DNA of 64,000 nucleotides from DASZGI01 sp035938995 (GCF_035938995.1 NZ_DASZGI010000128.1:1-64000), one strand, 5' to 3'; positions 1 to 9,750 are shown, counted from the stretch's first letter. Notes: a model not told the origin generated them from the sequence alone. Program-made: numbers and translations.

Positions 1-109
1 GAGCTTGCATGAGCGGTCAGGCATTTCGGTCACGCTACGCGCGGCTTTACGGTCCGATAAGAGCGGATGGTGGCGCTACGGCCATACGGCACAGCATGCT
101 GGGGGCGTG

Positions 110-904
110 GTGAAGCCGCTTAGACGCGACGGTGCCGACGACGACGAGTCGCCGGCACCGCTGTATTTCGATTTCGAGGACGACGACGAGCCGCTCGAGC
201 ACGCCGACGATGGCGGCGGCGGGCGTGATGGCGATGGCGGCGATTGGCGCGGCGGCGGTTCCGGCGGCCGCGCGCCGAGTGTCGGCGGCGCCGTGGGACT
301 AGCGGCGGGCGACACACTCGCGCACGCTCCGGCGGGAGCCGAGAGCGCCGTGGGCGTGGTGGATCACGGGCCCGGACTCGTGCGGTGGTGGTCGCGCGTC
401 GTGCTCCCGCGCCGGCGCTTGGCGCTCGGGTCGGTGGTGCTGGTAGTGGCCACCACGCTGGCCGTGAGCGGCACCGTGGCGCAGGCCGAGCAGCGCGCCC
501 GGGACCGGATAGCGATGAGCGCGCTGGCCGGAGCCTACGTGCCGAGCGCGGACGGCGAGGGCCTCGACCTCGTCGTGACCCTGCGCGACGACGGACCGGC
601 CGTCGCGACCGTGATCTGGGTGGGCGTGGACCAACCCGGCCTTGCGCTCGGCTACCCGCCGCTGCCGCTCCCCGTCGACGTCGGCCACAGCTTGAGCATC
701 AAGCTGGGCGGCCGCTACACCTGCAACGATGCGGCCGCCACGGACGCCCGGACGTTGACGGCGATGGTCCGCAGCCCTCGCGGCGCGGTCACCGCAATCA
801 CGTTGCCGATGCCTTCGGGGGCGGTGTTGCCGACCGGTTGGCGTGACGCACGCACGGCGTTCTGCGCTGGCATGGCCCTCTTCGGGCAGCGGCCGGTGTC
901 ATAG
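110..904 (+). CDS. hypothetical membrane-anchored protein
   Basis: I do not recognise this gene. The frame is open from position 5; I prefer the GTG at 110, just after a GGGGG stretch, giving about 264 residues. The N-terminal third is acidic and glycine-rich (runs of D, E and G). One hydrophobic segment (LALGSVVLVVATTLAVSG) lies near residues 102-120, preceded by arginines, so the acidic part is probably cytoplasmic. The C-terminal ~140 residues would be extracytoplasmic and resemble a beta-rich module with two cysteines. It ends 130 bp before etfB. The start is uncertain and no function can be assigned. Confidence 0.6.
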   Translation: MKPLRRDGADDDESPAPLYFDFEDDDEPLEHADDGGGGRDGDGGDWRGGGSGGRAPSVGGAVGLAAGDTLAHAPAGAESAVGVVDHGPGLVRWWSRVVLPRRRLALGSVVLVVATTLAVSGTVAQAEQRARDRIAMSALAGAYVPSADGEGLDLVVTLRDDGPAVATVIWVGVDQPGLALGYPPLPLPVDVGHSLSIKLGGRYTCNDAAATDARTLTAMVRSPRGAVTAITLPMPSGAVLPTGWRDARTAFCAGMALFGQRPVS

Positions 905-1034
905 GGCGCGCGAATGCAATAGGCGTGACGCAATGAAAAGGGTGCGTCATGCCGACAATCTTCCTCTTTGCGCAGGGCATCCGCGCCAATACACTCACCC
1001 GCGGCATGAGATCCGCAACGAGGCGGAGGTGCGG

Positions 1035-1820
1035 ATGAAGATTGTGGTGTTGGTCAAGCACGTGCCCGACACGGCTGCCGACCGCCACTTCGCCGCGGAC
1101 CTGACCCTCGACCGGGCGGCAGCACCCGGTCGGCTCAACGAACCCGACGAATACGCCCTCGATCAGGCGCTGCGGATCGCGAAACTCCGGCCCGGCGTGC
1201 TGATCACCGCGCTGACGATGGGGCCGCGCGACGCCCAGGCGGCCCTGCGCCGGGCGCTGGCCCTCGGTGCCCACCGGGGCGTGCACGTCGTCGATGACGC
1301 GCTTCACGGCTCCGACGCCCTGGCCACGTCCCGGGTGCTCGCCGCCGCCGTCGACCGGCTCGGGTTCGACCTGGTCCTGTGCGGTACCGCCTCGACCGAC
1401 GCGGCGACGTCCATGGTGCCTCCGATGCTTGCCGAGCGTTTGGGTCTGCCGGCGCTGTGCTTCGCCGACACGCTGCGGATCGAGGGCGGCGAGGCGATCG
1501 GACGCCGGGAGAGCGAAACCGCGGTGGAGGAGGTCGCGGTGCCGCTCCCAGCGGTGGTGTCGGTGACGGACCAGTCCGGGCGCCCCCGGCACCCGTCGGT
1601 GCGGGCGCTGGCGCAGGCGCGGCAGGCGCCGCTGCGTATCTGGACGCTGGCCGACCTGGGCATCGCGGCGGACGAAGTGGGACTGGCGGCAGCGGCGACC
1701 ATGGTGCGGATGGTGATCCCGCACACCAGGCGGGCGGCGGGCGGAGTCATCCGGGACGACGAGCAGGGTGGGGCCGCCGTCGGCCTGGCGGACTTCCTGA
1801 CCGAGCGTCATTTCATCTGA
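1035..1820 (+). CDS. etfB: electron transfer flavoprotein, beta subunit
   Basis: This is the small subunit of the heterodimeric electron transfer flavoprotein, which accepts electrons from acyl-CoA and related dehydrogenases. ATG at 1035 follows an AGGCGGAGGT ribosome site and gives 261 residues, the usual EtfB length. The N-terminus MKIVVLVKHVPD and the region NEPDEYALDQALRI are typical of the family, as is the core segment with DLVLCGTASTDAATSMVPPM. It is followed about 100 bp downstream by etfA and then by a membrane ETF oxidoreductase, so the three form a co-directional operon. Confidence is high. Confidence 0.95.
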   Translation: MKIVVLVKHVPDTAADRHFAADLTLDRAAAPGRLNEPDEYALDQALRIAKLRPGVLITALTMGPRDAQAALRRALALGAHRGVHVVDDALHGSDALATSRVLAAAVDRLGFDLVLCGTASTDAATSMVPPMLAERLGLPALCFADTLRIEGGEAIGRRESETAVEEVAVPLPAVVSVTDQSGRPRHPSVRALAQARQAPLRIWTLADLGIAADEVGLAAAATMVRMVIPHTRRAAGGVIRDDEQGGAAVGLADFLTERHFI

Positions 1821-1920
1821 TCGGCCGGTTCGTCTGATGCCCCGTGATCCTTTCAGGCATAGTGATCGTTCAGTGGCCGGTGTTGGTGCGGAGAACAGCA
1901 GGCAGAGGAGGGAGGTTGGC

Positions 1921-3252
1921 GTGGGACCGGTGCTGGCTCTCGTCGCGCGCGACGACGACGGCGAGATCCTGCGATCCAGCCTCGCTGTGGTGGCGATGGC
2001 CCGGCGGCTGGGCACGCCGGTGGCCGTGCTGTGCGGCGGCGACCCGGACCTCGTGATCACGGGCATCCTGGGCTACTACGGTGTGACGCGAGTGATCATC
2101 GCCGAGGACGACGAGGACTCTGGCGACGGCGCGAACGCGCGAGGCGGCGGTGCTGGCGACGCAGATGCGCGAGGCGGCGGTGCTCGCGATATGGATGTGT
2201 GGGGCGACGGTGTTCGCGAAGCGCGGGGCAGCGATGCCGGCGACGCGGATGCACGAGGTGTCCGTGGGCGCGACATGGTGAGTCTGGCGACCGCCGCGCT
2301 GGTCGAAATCGCCAGCCGCGAGCATCCGACCGCGATCCTCACCTCGTGCGGGCCCGACGCCCGGCAGGTCGCGGCGCGCGTGGCGGTGCGCCTGGACTCG
2401 GGCGTGATCACCGACGCGGTCGATCTCATGCCCGGCCCCGGCGGCCCGGTCGCGATCCAGGAAGCGTTCACCGGCTCCTGCCTCGTCGGGTCGGCGGTGC
2501 GCCGCGGCGTTCCAGTGATCACCGTGCGCGCCGACGCGGCTGTGCCGGAACCAGCAGCCGTAGGCGAACCTGTGGTGGTGGAGTCAGTTTCCGTGCGGCG
2601 GATGCGGCCCGGTGGCGTGCGCGTCCTGTCACGCGCGCCGAAGACCGCCGCCCGCCGCCCCGATCTCACGACCGCCGCCGTGGTCGTGGCCGGGGGCCGG
2701 GGGGTGGGCTCGGCCGCCGGATTCGACCTGCTCGGCCAAGTCGCCGACGCCCTCGGCGGCGCGGTCGGCGGCTCCCGCGCGGCGGCCGACCTCGGCTGGT
2801 GTCCGCCGCAGGCGCTGGTCGACCAGACCGGCGCCAGCGTGTGCCCGCGCCTGTACGTCGCCTGCGGCATCTCCGGCTCCGTGCGGCACCGCGCCGGGAT
2901 GCAGGATTCGCGCACAATCGTCGCGATCGACAAGGACCCGGCCGCGCCCATCTTCCGCATCGCCGACTTCGGGGTGGTCGGCGATCTGCGGCGGGTGCTG
3001 CCCGCGCTGCTCGCCGAGATCGCGCGCCGTCGCGGCACGGCGATCGGGGCCGCGCCCGCGCTCCGGCACGGCGGCGCTCCGGAGACCCTGACCTCCACCC
3101 GAACCTCAACCCGGGTCCCCGATCCAGACCGCGCGGCTCGCCCTCAGGCCGCGCACGCCGAAGCCCGGGACCTGGCCCGGGTCCCCGATCCAGACCGCGC
3201 GGCTCGCCCTCAGGCCGCGCACCCCGAAACCCTCGACCACGCGGAGGCGTAA
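1921..3252 (+). CDS. etfA: electron transfer flavoprotein, alpha subunit, with repeat insertions
   Basis: This is the FAD-binding alpha subunit of ETF and the partner of EtfB. GTG at 1921 has a good ribosome site (GAGGGAGG) and gives 443 residues, much longer than the usual ~320. The FAD domain is clear: GGRGVGS, GGAVGGSRAAADLGW, YVACGISGSVRHRAGM and AIDKDPAAPIFRIADFGVVGDL. The extra length comes from two places. One is an insertion around residues 65-120 rich in A, G, R and D, which carries internal DNA repeats. The other is a C-terminal tail with two near-identical 22-residue units beginning RVPDPDRAARPQAAH. Stop TAA abuts the GTG of the next gene, implying coupling. Confidence 0.92.
   Translation: MGPVLALVARDDDGEILRSSLAVVAMARRLGTPVAVLCGGDPDLVITGILGYYGVTRVIIAEDDEDSGDGANARGGGAGDADARGGGARDMDVWGDGVREARGSDAGDADARGVRGRDMVSLATAALVEIASREHPTAILTSCGPDARQVAARVAVRLDSGVITDAVDLMPGPGGPVAIQEAFTGSCLVGSAVRRGVPVITVRADAAVPEPAAVGEPVVVESVSVRRMRPGGVRVLSRAPKTAARRPDLTTAAVVVAGGRGVGSAAGFDLLGQVADALGGAVGGSRAAADLGWCPPQALVDQTGASVCPRLYVACGISGSVRHRAGMQDSRTIVAIDKDPAAPIFRIADFGVVGDLRRVLPALLAEIARRRGTAIGAAPALRHGGAPETLTSTRTSTRVPDPDRAARPQAAHAEARDLARVPDPDRAARPQAAHPETLDHAEA
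3111..3228 (+). repeat. 66-bp-period tandem repeat in the etfA tail
   Basis: Two 52-bp copies (3111-3162 and 3177-3228) differ at one base and are offset by 66 bp, exactly 22 codons, so the reading frame is kept. They encode the duplicated RVPDPDRAARPQAAH units at the EtfA C-terminus. This looks like a recent in-frame tandem duplication outside the conserved FAD domain. Confidence 0.9.
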
Positions 3253-5412
3253 GTGCTGGTGCGGATCATCGTCGGTATGGCCATCACGGCCGCGGCGTTC
3301 ACCTTGGCGGGACGCCGGGTCCTGATGCTCTACCGGCTCGCCCGCGCCGGGCAGCCCGCCGAGCCCGGCCGCCTGGACGGCGTCGGCGCCCGCGTGCGAG
3401 CGCTGATCGTCGAGGTCTTCGGCCAGCGCAAGCTGCTCAAGTGGACCGGCGCCGGCGCCGCCCACTTCGCCGTGTTCTGGGGCTTCGTCATCCTCGGCGT
3501 CACCATCGTCGAGGGCTACGGCGCCCTGTTCGACCGCGACTTCCACATCCCGCTGATCGGCACCGACACCTGGCTGGGCGCGATCGAGGACACTTTCATC
3601 CTGGCGGTGCTGCTCGGCCTGATCGCCTTCGCCGCGATCCGGCTGCGCCAATCGCCCGAACGCGAGGGGCGCCGCTCCCGCTTCTTCGGCTCGCACCTCG
3701 GCGCCGCCTGGTTCACCCTGCTGATGATCTTCAACGTGATGTGGACGCTGCTGCTCTACCGCGGCGCCCAGATCAACACCGGCAACTTCCCGTTCCCGCA
3801 CGGCGCGTACGCCTCGCAGACCGTCGGGCACTGGCTCCACCCGGCCGGGCGCACCGCGAACGACGTGCTCGAGACCGTCGGCATCCTCGGCTCGCTCGGC
3901 GTCGTGCTCGCCTTCCTGGTCTTCGTGGTGCACTCCAAGCACCTGCACATCTTCCTGGCCCCGCTCAACATCGCCGCGTCCCGCCGCCCCCGCGCGCTCG
4001 GACCACTGCTGCCGGTCTACTCCGGCGGCAAGGCGGTCGACTTCGAGGACCCGGGCGAGGACGACAAGATCGGCCGCGGCGCGATCGAGGACTTCACCTG
4101 GAAGGGTCTGCTCGACTTCGGCACCTGCACCGAGTGCGGACGCTGCCAGTCCCAATGCCCGGCCTGGAACACCGGCAAGCCGCTCAGCCCCAAGCTGCTG
4201 ATCATGGCCTTGCGCGACCACGCCCTGGAGAAGGCGCCGTACCTGCTCGCCTCCTCCGACGAGGAGCGCGCCGCGCTGCCGGAGAGCGTGCGCGCCGAGG
4301 CCGAGCGCCCGCTGGTCGGCGGCGCGGACGTGAACGGCGTGATCGACCCGGACGTGCTGTGGTCCTGCGTGACCTGCGGCGCCTGCGTCGAGCAGTGCCC
4401 AGTCGACATCGAGCACGTGGACCACGTCGTCGACATGCGCCGCTATCAGGTGCTGATCGAGTCCGAATTCCCGCGCGAGGCGCAGACGATGCTGCGCAAC
4501 CTCGAGCGGGCCGGAGACCCGTGGGGACGCGGCGCGCGGGCCCGGATGGAATGGGCCGCCGGGCTGCCGTTCGAGGTGCGGGTCTTCGGCGAGGACGGCG
4601 CCGAGCGCCTCCCCGACGACGTCGAGTACCTGTTCTGGGTCGGCTGCGCGGGCGCGCTGGACGACAACGCCAAGCGGACCTCGCGCGCCGTCGCCGAGCT
4701 GCTGCACGAGGCAGGGGTCGGATTCATGGTCCTCGGCTCCGGGGAGACCTGCACCGGCGACCCGGCCCGCCGGCTCGGCCAGGAGCTGCTGTTCCAGGAG
4801 CTGGCGACGCAGAACGTGGAGACGCTGAACTCCGCCGGGGCCAAGAAGATCGTGGTCACCTGCGCGCACTGCTTCAACGCGATCGGCAACGAGTACCCGC
4901 AGCTCGGCGGTAACTACGAGGTCGTCCACCACACCCAGCTGCTGGCCCGGCTGGTGGCCGAGGGCAAGCTCGTACCGGCGGGCGAGGTCGACGCCGCCGT
5001 CACCTACCACGACCCCTGCTACCTCGGTCGGCACAACCGGGTGTTCAGCCCGCCGCGCGAGATCCTCGGCAGCGTGCCCGGCGTGCGGCTGACCGAGATG
5101 CCGCGCAACCGGGAGCGGTCGTTCTGCTGCGGCGCAGGCGGGGCGCGCATGTGGATGGAGGAGACGATCGGCACGCGGATCAACGAGACCCGCACCGACG
5201 AGGCGCTGAGCACGCAGCCCGACCTGGTCACCGCGGCCTGCCCCTACTGCATCGTGATGCTCACCGACGGACTGAACAACCGCAAGCAGAACGGCGCGGC
5301 GGCGGATGCGGTGCAGGTCATCGACGTGTCGGATGTCCTGTTGCGCTCGGTGCGCGCGAAGAACGGGCGGAGCAGTCAGACCGAGAGCGAGTCAGCGCCC
5401 GCAGAGAGCTGA
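3253..5412 (+). CDS. etfD: ETF:menaquinone oxidoreductase, iron-sulfur membrane protein
   Basis: 719 residues, GTG start directly after the etfA stop with GGAGG upstream. The N-terminal ~240 residues hold about five hydrophobic segments in a NarI-like arrangement. Two ferredoxin-type 4Fe-4S motifs follow (CTECGRCQSQCP near residue 292, CVTCGACVEQCP near 372). Then come two CCG domains, the second with HDPCYLGRHN, CCGAGGARMW and CPYCIVML. This architecture and the etfBA linkage match mycobacterial EtfD (Rv0338c), the proposed membrane oxidoreductase moving electrons from reduced ETF to menaquinone during beta-oxidation. The last 95 bp overlap the convergent FhuF-like gene. Confidence 0.9.
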   Translation: MLVRIIVGMAITAAAFTLAGRRVLMLYRLARAGQPAEPGRLDGVGARVRALIVEVFGQRKLLKWTGAGAAHFAVFWGFVILGVTIVEGYGALFDRDFHIPLIGTDTWLGAIEDTFILAVLLGLIAFAAIRLRQSPEREGRRSRFFGSHLGAAWFTLLMIFNVMWTLLLYRGAQINTGNFPFPHGAYASQTVGHWLHPAGRTANDVLETVGILGSLGVVLAFLVFVVHSKHLHIFLAPLNIAASRRPRALGPLLPVYSGGKAVDFEDPGEDDKIGRGAIEDFTWKGLLDFGTCTECGRCQSQCPAWNTGKPLSPKLLIMALRDHALEKAPYLLASSDEERAALPESVRAEAERPLVGGADVNGVIDPDVLWSCVTCGACVEQCPVDIEHVDHVVDMRRYQVLIESEFPREAQTMLRNLERAGDPWGRGARARMEWAAGLPFEVRVFGEDGAERLPDDVEYLFWVGCAGALDDNAKRTSRAVAELLHEAGVGFMVLGSGETCTGDPARRLGQELLFQELATQNVETLNSAGAKKIVVTCAHCFNAIGNEYPQLGGNYEVVHHTQLLARLVAEGKLVPAGEVDAAVTYHDPCYLGRHNRVFSPPREILGSVPGVRLTEMPRNRERSFCCGAGGARMWMEETIGTRINETRTDEALSTQPDLVTAACPYCIVMLTDGLNNRKQNGAAADAVQVIDVSDVLLRSVRAKNGRSSQTESESAPAES

Positions 5413-6169
5413 AGAGCCCTGATCCGGACGCGCGGGTCCGGGTGACGGTCACGCAGTCGTTGCACGCGGTGAGGCTGGGGCTGGCGAACGCCAGGCAGCA
5501 GGTGGTGCGCCAGACCGCCTCTTCGCCGTCGACACCGGCCAGGCCGTGCACCGGCAGCGCGTCCGTGAACAGCGCCGCGTCCTGCATCGCGGTGGCTGAG
5601 ACGTCTGCGAAGGCATAGGCGAACGCTGCTGCGGCCTGGCCCCAAAGCGAGCGTTCGCCGACCTTCCGGACCTCCTTGGTGCGCTCAAGGAGCGGCTGGA
5701 GGTGCTGCTCGACCAGCGTGTCGCGGAAGAACGCGAGCAGGGCCGCCTCGTCCGCCGCCGGGATCGCCTCGGGCAAGCGGCTCGCCGGATTCGCCGGCAG
5801 AACGGCTGAAGCCGACCGGCGCAGGCCCACGGCGAGATACGGCGCCTTCGGCAGCACCCTGACCAGGAGGTTGTCCGGCGACAGAAGCGGAATCTCCCGC
5901 GCCAGCGCCCAGCCCGTGGCTAGCGGCTTAGCCAGTTGATATGTGTACGTCTTCCACGCGAGCACGGCTGCCGCGTGCGACGGCGCGTCCCAAAGCCGCT
6001 CAGGCAGTTCGAACAGAGCCTCGAGCCGCTCGCCGCTCACCAGCGCGGTGGCGGGGATCCAGCCGTCTGGATCCGCCACGACGAAGGGATCGGCCGCGAA
6101 GCGCGGCTGCGTCGGCCGCGGCGGCGCCAGATCCGGTGGGGCGGCAGGGAGCGCGGATGCCGTGAGCAC
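5318..6169 (-). CDS. FhuF-like siderophore ferric-iron reductase, 2Fe-2S
   Basis: 283 residues from a GTG with GGAG about 10 bases upstream. The C-terminal region contains CC-x10-C-x2-C (CCLAFASPSLTACNDC), the cysteine signature of FhuF-type 2Fe-2S ferric siderophore reductases. The upstream part (AWKTYTYQLAKPLATGWALA, NLLVRVLPKAPYLAVGLRRS) fits the IucA/IucC-FhuF-like fold. By analogy it would release iron from imported ferric siderophores in the cytoplasm. About 50 residues follow the cysteine motif, antisense to the end of etfD. Either the overlap is real or the tail is a run-on to the next stop. The neighbouring VIT transporter and siderophore synthetases support an iron role. Confidence 0.8.
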   Translation of the reverse strand: MLTASALPAAPPDLAPPRPTQPRFAADPFVVADPDGWIPATALVSGERLEALFELPERLWDAPSHAAAVLAWKTYTYQLAKPLATGWALAREIPLLSPDNLLVRVLPKAPYLAVGLRRSASAVLPANPASRLPEAIPAADEAALLAFFRDTLVEQHLQPLLERTKEVRKVGERSLWGQAAAAFAYAFADVSATAMQDAALFTDALPVHGLAGVDGEEAVWRTTCCLAFASPSLTACNDCVTVTRTRASGSGLFSSLRALTRSRSDCSARSSRAPSATGHPTRR

Positions 6170-6488
6170 AGCGTCAACTCCGTTGAATCAGGTTTTTCGA
6201 AGTCGGCCGGGGCTTTATGGCGGCTGTAGATCGCGTGGCGGAGAGAAAGGCGTCCCTCCACGCGATTTGTCGCCGCCGCCCCGGCCGACATTCGGAGGGC
6301 GGACATGTGAGGGTGCTGCGAGAAAGGTCCGTCGACCCGGTGGCTGCGCGCTTGCCCGGTACACGCGCACCGCTTTAGTTCGGTTCAGCGGACAGACGCG
6401 GTGCGGCCGCGGTGAACCGATTCGGCGTCGGGCGCGTGCAGGCGGGAAACCGGACAGCCGAAGTGACTCAAGACCCTGGGGAGAATCT
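6170..6488. promoter_or_regulatory. divergent intergenic region, FhuF-like / VIT
   Basis: This 319-bp gap separates divergently transcribed iron genes and must hold both promoters. I see no clear iron-regulator box and no convincing small gene. Confidence 0.4.
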
Positions 6489-7688
6489 GTGGCCACACCG
6501 ACGTTCGCGTCCGACGGTTCCTACCCCCCGCCCGGATACGACGGTTCTTATCCTCCGCCCGGATACGACGAGCTCATGCGCTCCAGCGGCGGATGGCCGA
6601 CGATGCCTCCCACGCCGGAAGAACTCATGCGGTCCGGCGCCGGCTGGCCGGGAATGCCGCCGACCGCGCCTCCAATGCAGCAACCCGCACCCCAGATGCC
6701 GTATATGCAGGGTATGCCTCCCGGAATGCTACTGCCACCTGCCGCACCCCAGATGCAGCCCTCTATGACCGGCTACCCACCGGGCGCCGTCCCCGGGGCG
6801 CAGATGCCACAGATGCCGATGCCGACCCCGGCGATGGCCCCAGGTACTGCCGCCTTCGCCCCGCAGCCGGTCTCCGCCGCCTGGCCCGAGGCGGCCGCAC
6901 CTCCAGCACCGGCCAACTTCATCAGCCCCGCCACCCAGGCACTGCTCCAGCGGCTGCCCGCCCCGCCGCCCGAGCCGCGCTACTTCGGCCGCAACCGGGC
7001 CCCCGCCGACGACCACCGCGACGTGACCGGCGGCTGGCTGCGGGCGGCGGTGTTCGGCGCGATGGACGGCGTGGTCACCAACGCCTCCCTGATCGCCGGG
7101 GCCACCGGCGCGCACGCCGCCAACCACACCATCATCCTGACCGGCCTGGCGGGCCTGGTCGCCGGCGCCTTCTCGATGGCCACCGGCGAGTACATCTCCG
7201 TCACCTCGCAGAACGAGGTCACCGCCGCCGAGGTCGAGTCCGAGCGCGAGGAACTGGAGCGCAACCCGGGGCGCGAACTGGCCGAGCTGGCCGAGGTATT
7301 CATGGGCAAGGGCGTCGAGCCCACGCTTGCCCTCGAAGTCGCCCGCCAGCTGTCCGAAGACCCCGAACAGGCGCTCAACGTGCACGCCCGCGAGGAACTC
7401 GGCATCGACCCCGACGACCTGCCGTCCCCGTGGACCGCCGCCACGGCCTCGTTCGCCGCCTTCACCGTCGGCGCGCTCACACCGCTGCTGCCCTACCTGC
7501 TCGGGCTCAAGTCCTTCAGCACCGCGCTGATCCTGGCCGGGCTGTTCGCCTTCGGCGGCGGCGGGATCGTGGCGAAGGCGGCCAACCGCCCGGCCCTGGC
7601 CGGCGGGATGCGCCAGCTCGCGCTCGGCGCACTGGCCACCGGCATGACCTTCCTCGTCGGACAACTGGTGGGGGCGCAGGTGGGATAG
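6489..7688 (+). CDS. VIT1/CCC1-family iron/manganese transporter with Pro-rich N-terminus
   Basis: 399 residues from GTG at 6489, preceded by GGGGAG. The first ~180 residues are rich in P, M, G and Q, including two SYPPPGYD units and the related DELMRSSGGWP / EELMRSGAGWP, and are probably disordered. The VIT domain follows: AAVFGAMDGVVTNASLIAG, then a hydrophobic helix and FSMATGEYISVTSQNEV. Next are an acidic cytoplasmic helical region (EREELERNPGRELAEL) and three C-terminal membrane helices. Family members export or store Fe2+ or Mn2+; the acidic region between helices carries metal-binding Glu in plant VIT1. The Pro/Met-rich extension is unusual for the family. Confidence 0.88.
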   Translation: MATPTFASDGSYPPPGYDGSYPPPGYDELMRSSGGWPTMPPTPEELMRSGAGWPGMPPTAPPMQQPAPQMPYMQGMPPGMLLPPAAPQMQPSMTGYPPGAVPGAQMPQMPMPTPAMAPGTAAFAPQPVSAAWPEAAAPPAPANFISPATQALLQRLPAPPPEPRYFGRNRAPADDHRDVTGGWLRAAVFGAMDGVVTNASLIAGATGAHAANHTIILTGLAGLVAGAFSMATGEYISVTSQNEVTAAEVESEREELERNPGRELAELAEVFMGKGVEPTLALEVARQLSEDPEQALNVHAREELGIDPDDLPSPWTAATASFAAFTVGALTPLLPYLLGLKSFSTALILAGLFAFGGGGIVAKAANRPALAGGMRQLALGALATGMTFLVGQLVGAQVG

Positions 7689-7860
7689 CGGCGGCACGGA
7701 CCACGTGACGCGGTCCCCGGCGGTCGCACCGGGGTCCGGACCCGCGCCGAGGCGGCTTCCCGTCCTCGCTTCAGCTGGCATTTCCTCGATCACGCGACCA
7801 CCCCGAGCACCGTAGGCGCCGCGCCGGACGCCGCCACGGCCGGGGGAGAAGGAGCAAAGG

Positions 7861-9747
7861 GTGTTGCTGGAATCGCCTCGGCCGGCCGCCGGGCACGCAT
7901 CGTTCGGATCCGGCGCGTGGACGCGCGTGGCCGACCGCCCCGAGCGCTCGGCGGACCCGGTGGCAGACCCCGACCCGGTGCGCGCGGCGAACGCCGCCGC
8001 CGTGGCCAACCTGTTGCGCTGCTGGGTACGCGAGACGGCCGTGCCGGAACCCGCGGACGGGATGCTGCGGCTCGACTTCGACGCCGGCGGGGTACGGGTC
8101 GAGGCGCCGGTGTACTACTGGTCCGAGGTGGGCTGGCACCGCTTCGGCCAGGCCCGGGTGGTACGCCGGACGCAAGACGGCAGGCGCGCGGACCGCACCG
8201 GAGTGGTCGCCGACGCGGCCCTGCTCGCGCTGCTGCTCAAGCGCGAGGCCGCCGCGCTGCCGGGCCGAACCGATCAGGCCCCTGAGACAGACCTGGTCGC
8301 GCGGGTCACCGACTCGGTGGCGCACATCGCCCGGTTCGTCGCCGCCCGCCGGGCCGCCCGCTTCGATCCGGCCGGCACGACACCCTTCCTCGGCGCCGAG
8401 CAGTCACTGGTCCTCGGCGATCCGCTGCACCCGGCACCGAAGGGCCGCGGACCGCTGACCGAGGCCGAGACCGCGGCGTACTCCCCGGAACTGCGCGGCG
8501 CGTTCCCCCTGCACTGGTTCGCCGCCGACCCCTCGATCGTGTCGGCCGACAGCGCGCTGCACCGATCCGCACAGGCCGCGGTCGCCGCCCTGCCCGGGCC
8601 CGGCTTGATCGTCCCGGCCGGGATGGCCGCGATCCCGGCCCACCCCTGGCAGGCGCGCGACCTGGTCACCCGGCCCGCCATCGCCGCGCTCCTCGACGAG
8701 GGGCTGCTGCGCGATCTGGGACCGGCCGGACCGCTCTGGTACCCGACCTCCTCGCTGCGCACCGTCTACCGGACCGGCGCCCCGGTCATGCTCAAACTCT
8801 CCCTCGGCCTGAATATCACCGGCTCGGGACGGGAGCACGATCGCAAAGCACTGCTGCGCGGCATCGAAGCACACCGCCTGCTCGACGCCGGCCTCGGCGC
8901 AGAACTGGGCGCCGCGCACCCGAGCTTCCACATCGTGCGCGACCCGGCCTGGCTCGCCGTCGACCTGCCCGGCGCCGAAGCACCCGACAGCGGCCTGGAC
9001 GCGGCCCTGCGTACCAACGCGTTCGGACCGTCGGACCTGGTGCGCTGCGTCGCGGGCCTGGCCGCCGAGCAGCCGGGGGCCGGCGTGTCCCTGCTCGCCC
9101 TGCTGGCCACCGGCCTGGCGATCCGCGGGCACCGCCGGGTCGACGACGTCTCACGCGAGTGGTTCGGCCGCTACCTGGAGACCGTCGCGGCCCCGATCCT
9201 CTGGCTGTACGCCCAGCACGGCGTCGCGCTCGCGGCCCACCAGCAGAACACCTTGGTCGAGCTGAACGCCGGCGGCTGGCCGACCGGCGGATACTACCGG
9301 GACAGCCAAAGCATCTGCTTCGCCGAGCCCTGTGTCGCCGGGCTGTCCCGGTGGGTGCCCGAAGTCGGCACGGAAAGCGGCGCCGTCGTGCCCTACACAG
9401 TGGCCGACGAGCGGCTCGGCTACCACTTCGTGGTGAACAACATCCTGGGCTTGATCGGGGCGTTCGGCGTACAGGGGCTGGCCGATGAAGGGCTGCTGCT
9501 GGACGACCTTCGCTGCTTCCTGATCCGATTCGCCACCAACCGGACCGAGGCCGGCCGAAGGGTCCCGAACCTGGTGGTCGCCCTCCTCGACGGCGAGACG
9601 CTGCGCTGCGGGGCGAATCTGCTCACCCGGGCGATCGGCCCGGACGAACCGCCCACGGCCGCCGCCGCATATCTGGACATCCCGAATCCGCTCGCACACC
9701 GCACCACGATCTGCCCGCCCATCGAGCCCCAGACGCAGGGGAGGTAG
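7861..9747 (+). CDS. IucA/IucC-family NIS siderophore synthetase (first of pair)
   Basis: 628 residues from GTG at 7861 with a GGGGGAGAAGGAG leader. NIS synthetases are ATP-dependent ligases joining carboxylates to amines or alcohols in hydroxamate or carboxylate siderophores. Family features: HPWQARDLV near residue 260, LKLSLGLNITGSGREHD (ATP-binding region), and the C-terminal HQQNTLVELNAGGWPTGGYYRD with an Asp/Glu/Asn metal-ATP site. It ends 3 bp before the second synthetase, so the pair forms an operon. No decarboxylase, monooxygenase or exporter gene is adjacent, so the product cannot be named. Confidence 0.9.
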   Translation: MLLESPRPAAGHASFGSGAWTRVADRPERSADPVADPDPVRAANAAAVANLLRCWVRETAVPEPADGMLRLDFDAGGVRVEAPVYYWSEVGWHRFGQARVVRRTQDGRRADRTGVVADAALLALLLKREAAALPGRTDQAPETDLVARVTDSVAHIARFVAARRAARFDPAGTTPFLGAEQSLVLGDPLHPAPKGRGPLTEAETAAYSPELRGAFPLHWFAADPSIVSADSALHRSAQAAVAALPGPGLIVPAGMAAIPAHPWQARDLVTRPAIAALLDEGLLRDLGPAGPLWYPTSSLRTVYRTGAPVMLKLSLGLNITGSGREHDRKALLRGIEAHRLLDAGLGAELGAAHPSFHIVRDPAWLAVDLPGAEAPDSGLDAALRTNAFGPSDLVRCVAGLAAEQPGAGVSLLALLATGLAIRGHRRVDDVSREWFGRYLETVAAPILWLYAQHGVALAAHQQNTLVELNAGGWPTGGYYRDSQSICFAEPCVAGLSRWVPEVGTESGAVVPYTVADERLGYHFVVNNILGLIGAFGVQGLADEGLLLDDLRCFLIRFATNRTEAGRRVPNLVVALLDGETLRCGANLLTRAIGPDEPPTAAAAYLDIPNPLAHRTTICPPIEPQTQGR

Positions 9748-9750
9748 CCC

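Noticed and set aside
2031..4913. 960-residue plus-strand open frame
   Set aside because: Arg/Pro/Gly-rich shadow of etfA and etfD in another frame; high GC keeps it open.
3106..5034. 642-residue minus-strand frame antisense to etfD
   Set aside because: Low-complexity antisense shadow; the plus-strand gene has clear Fe-S and CCG motifs.
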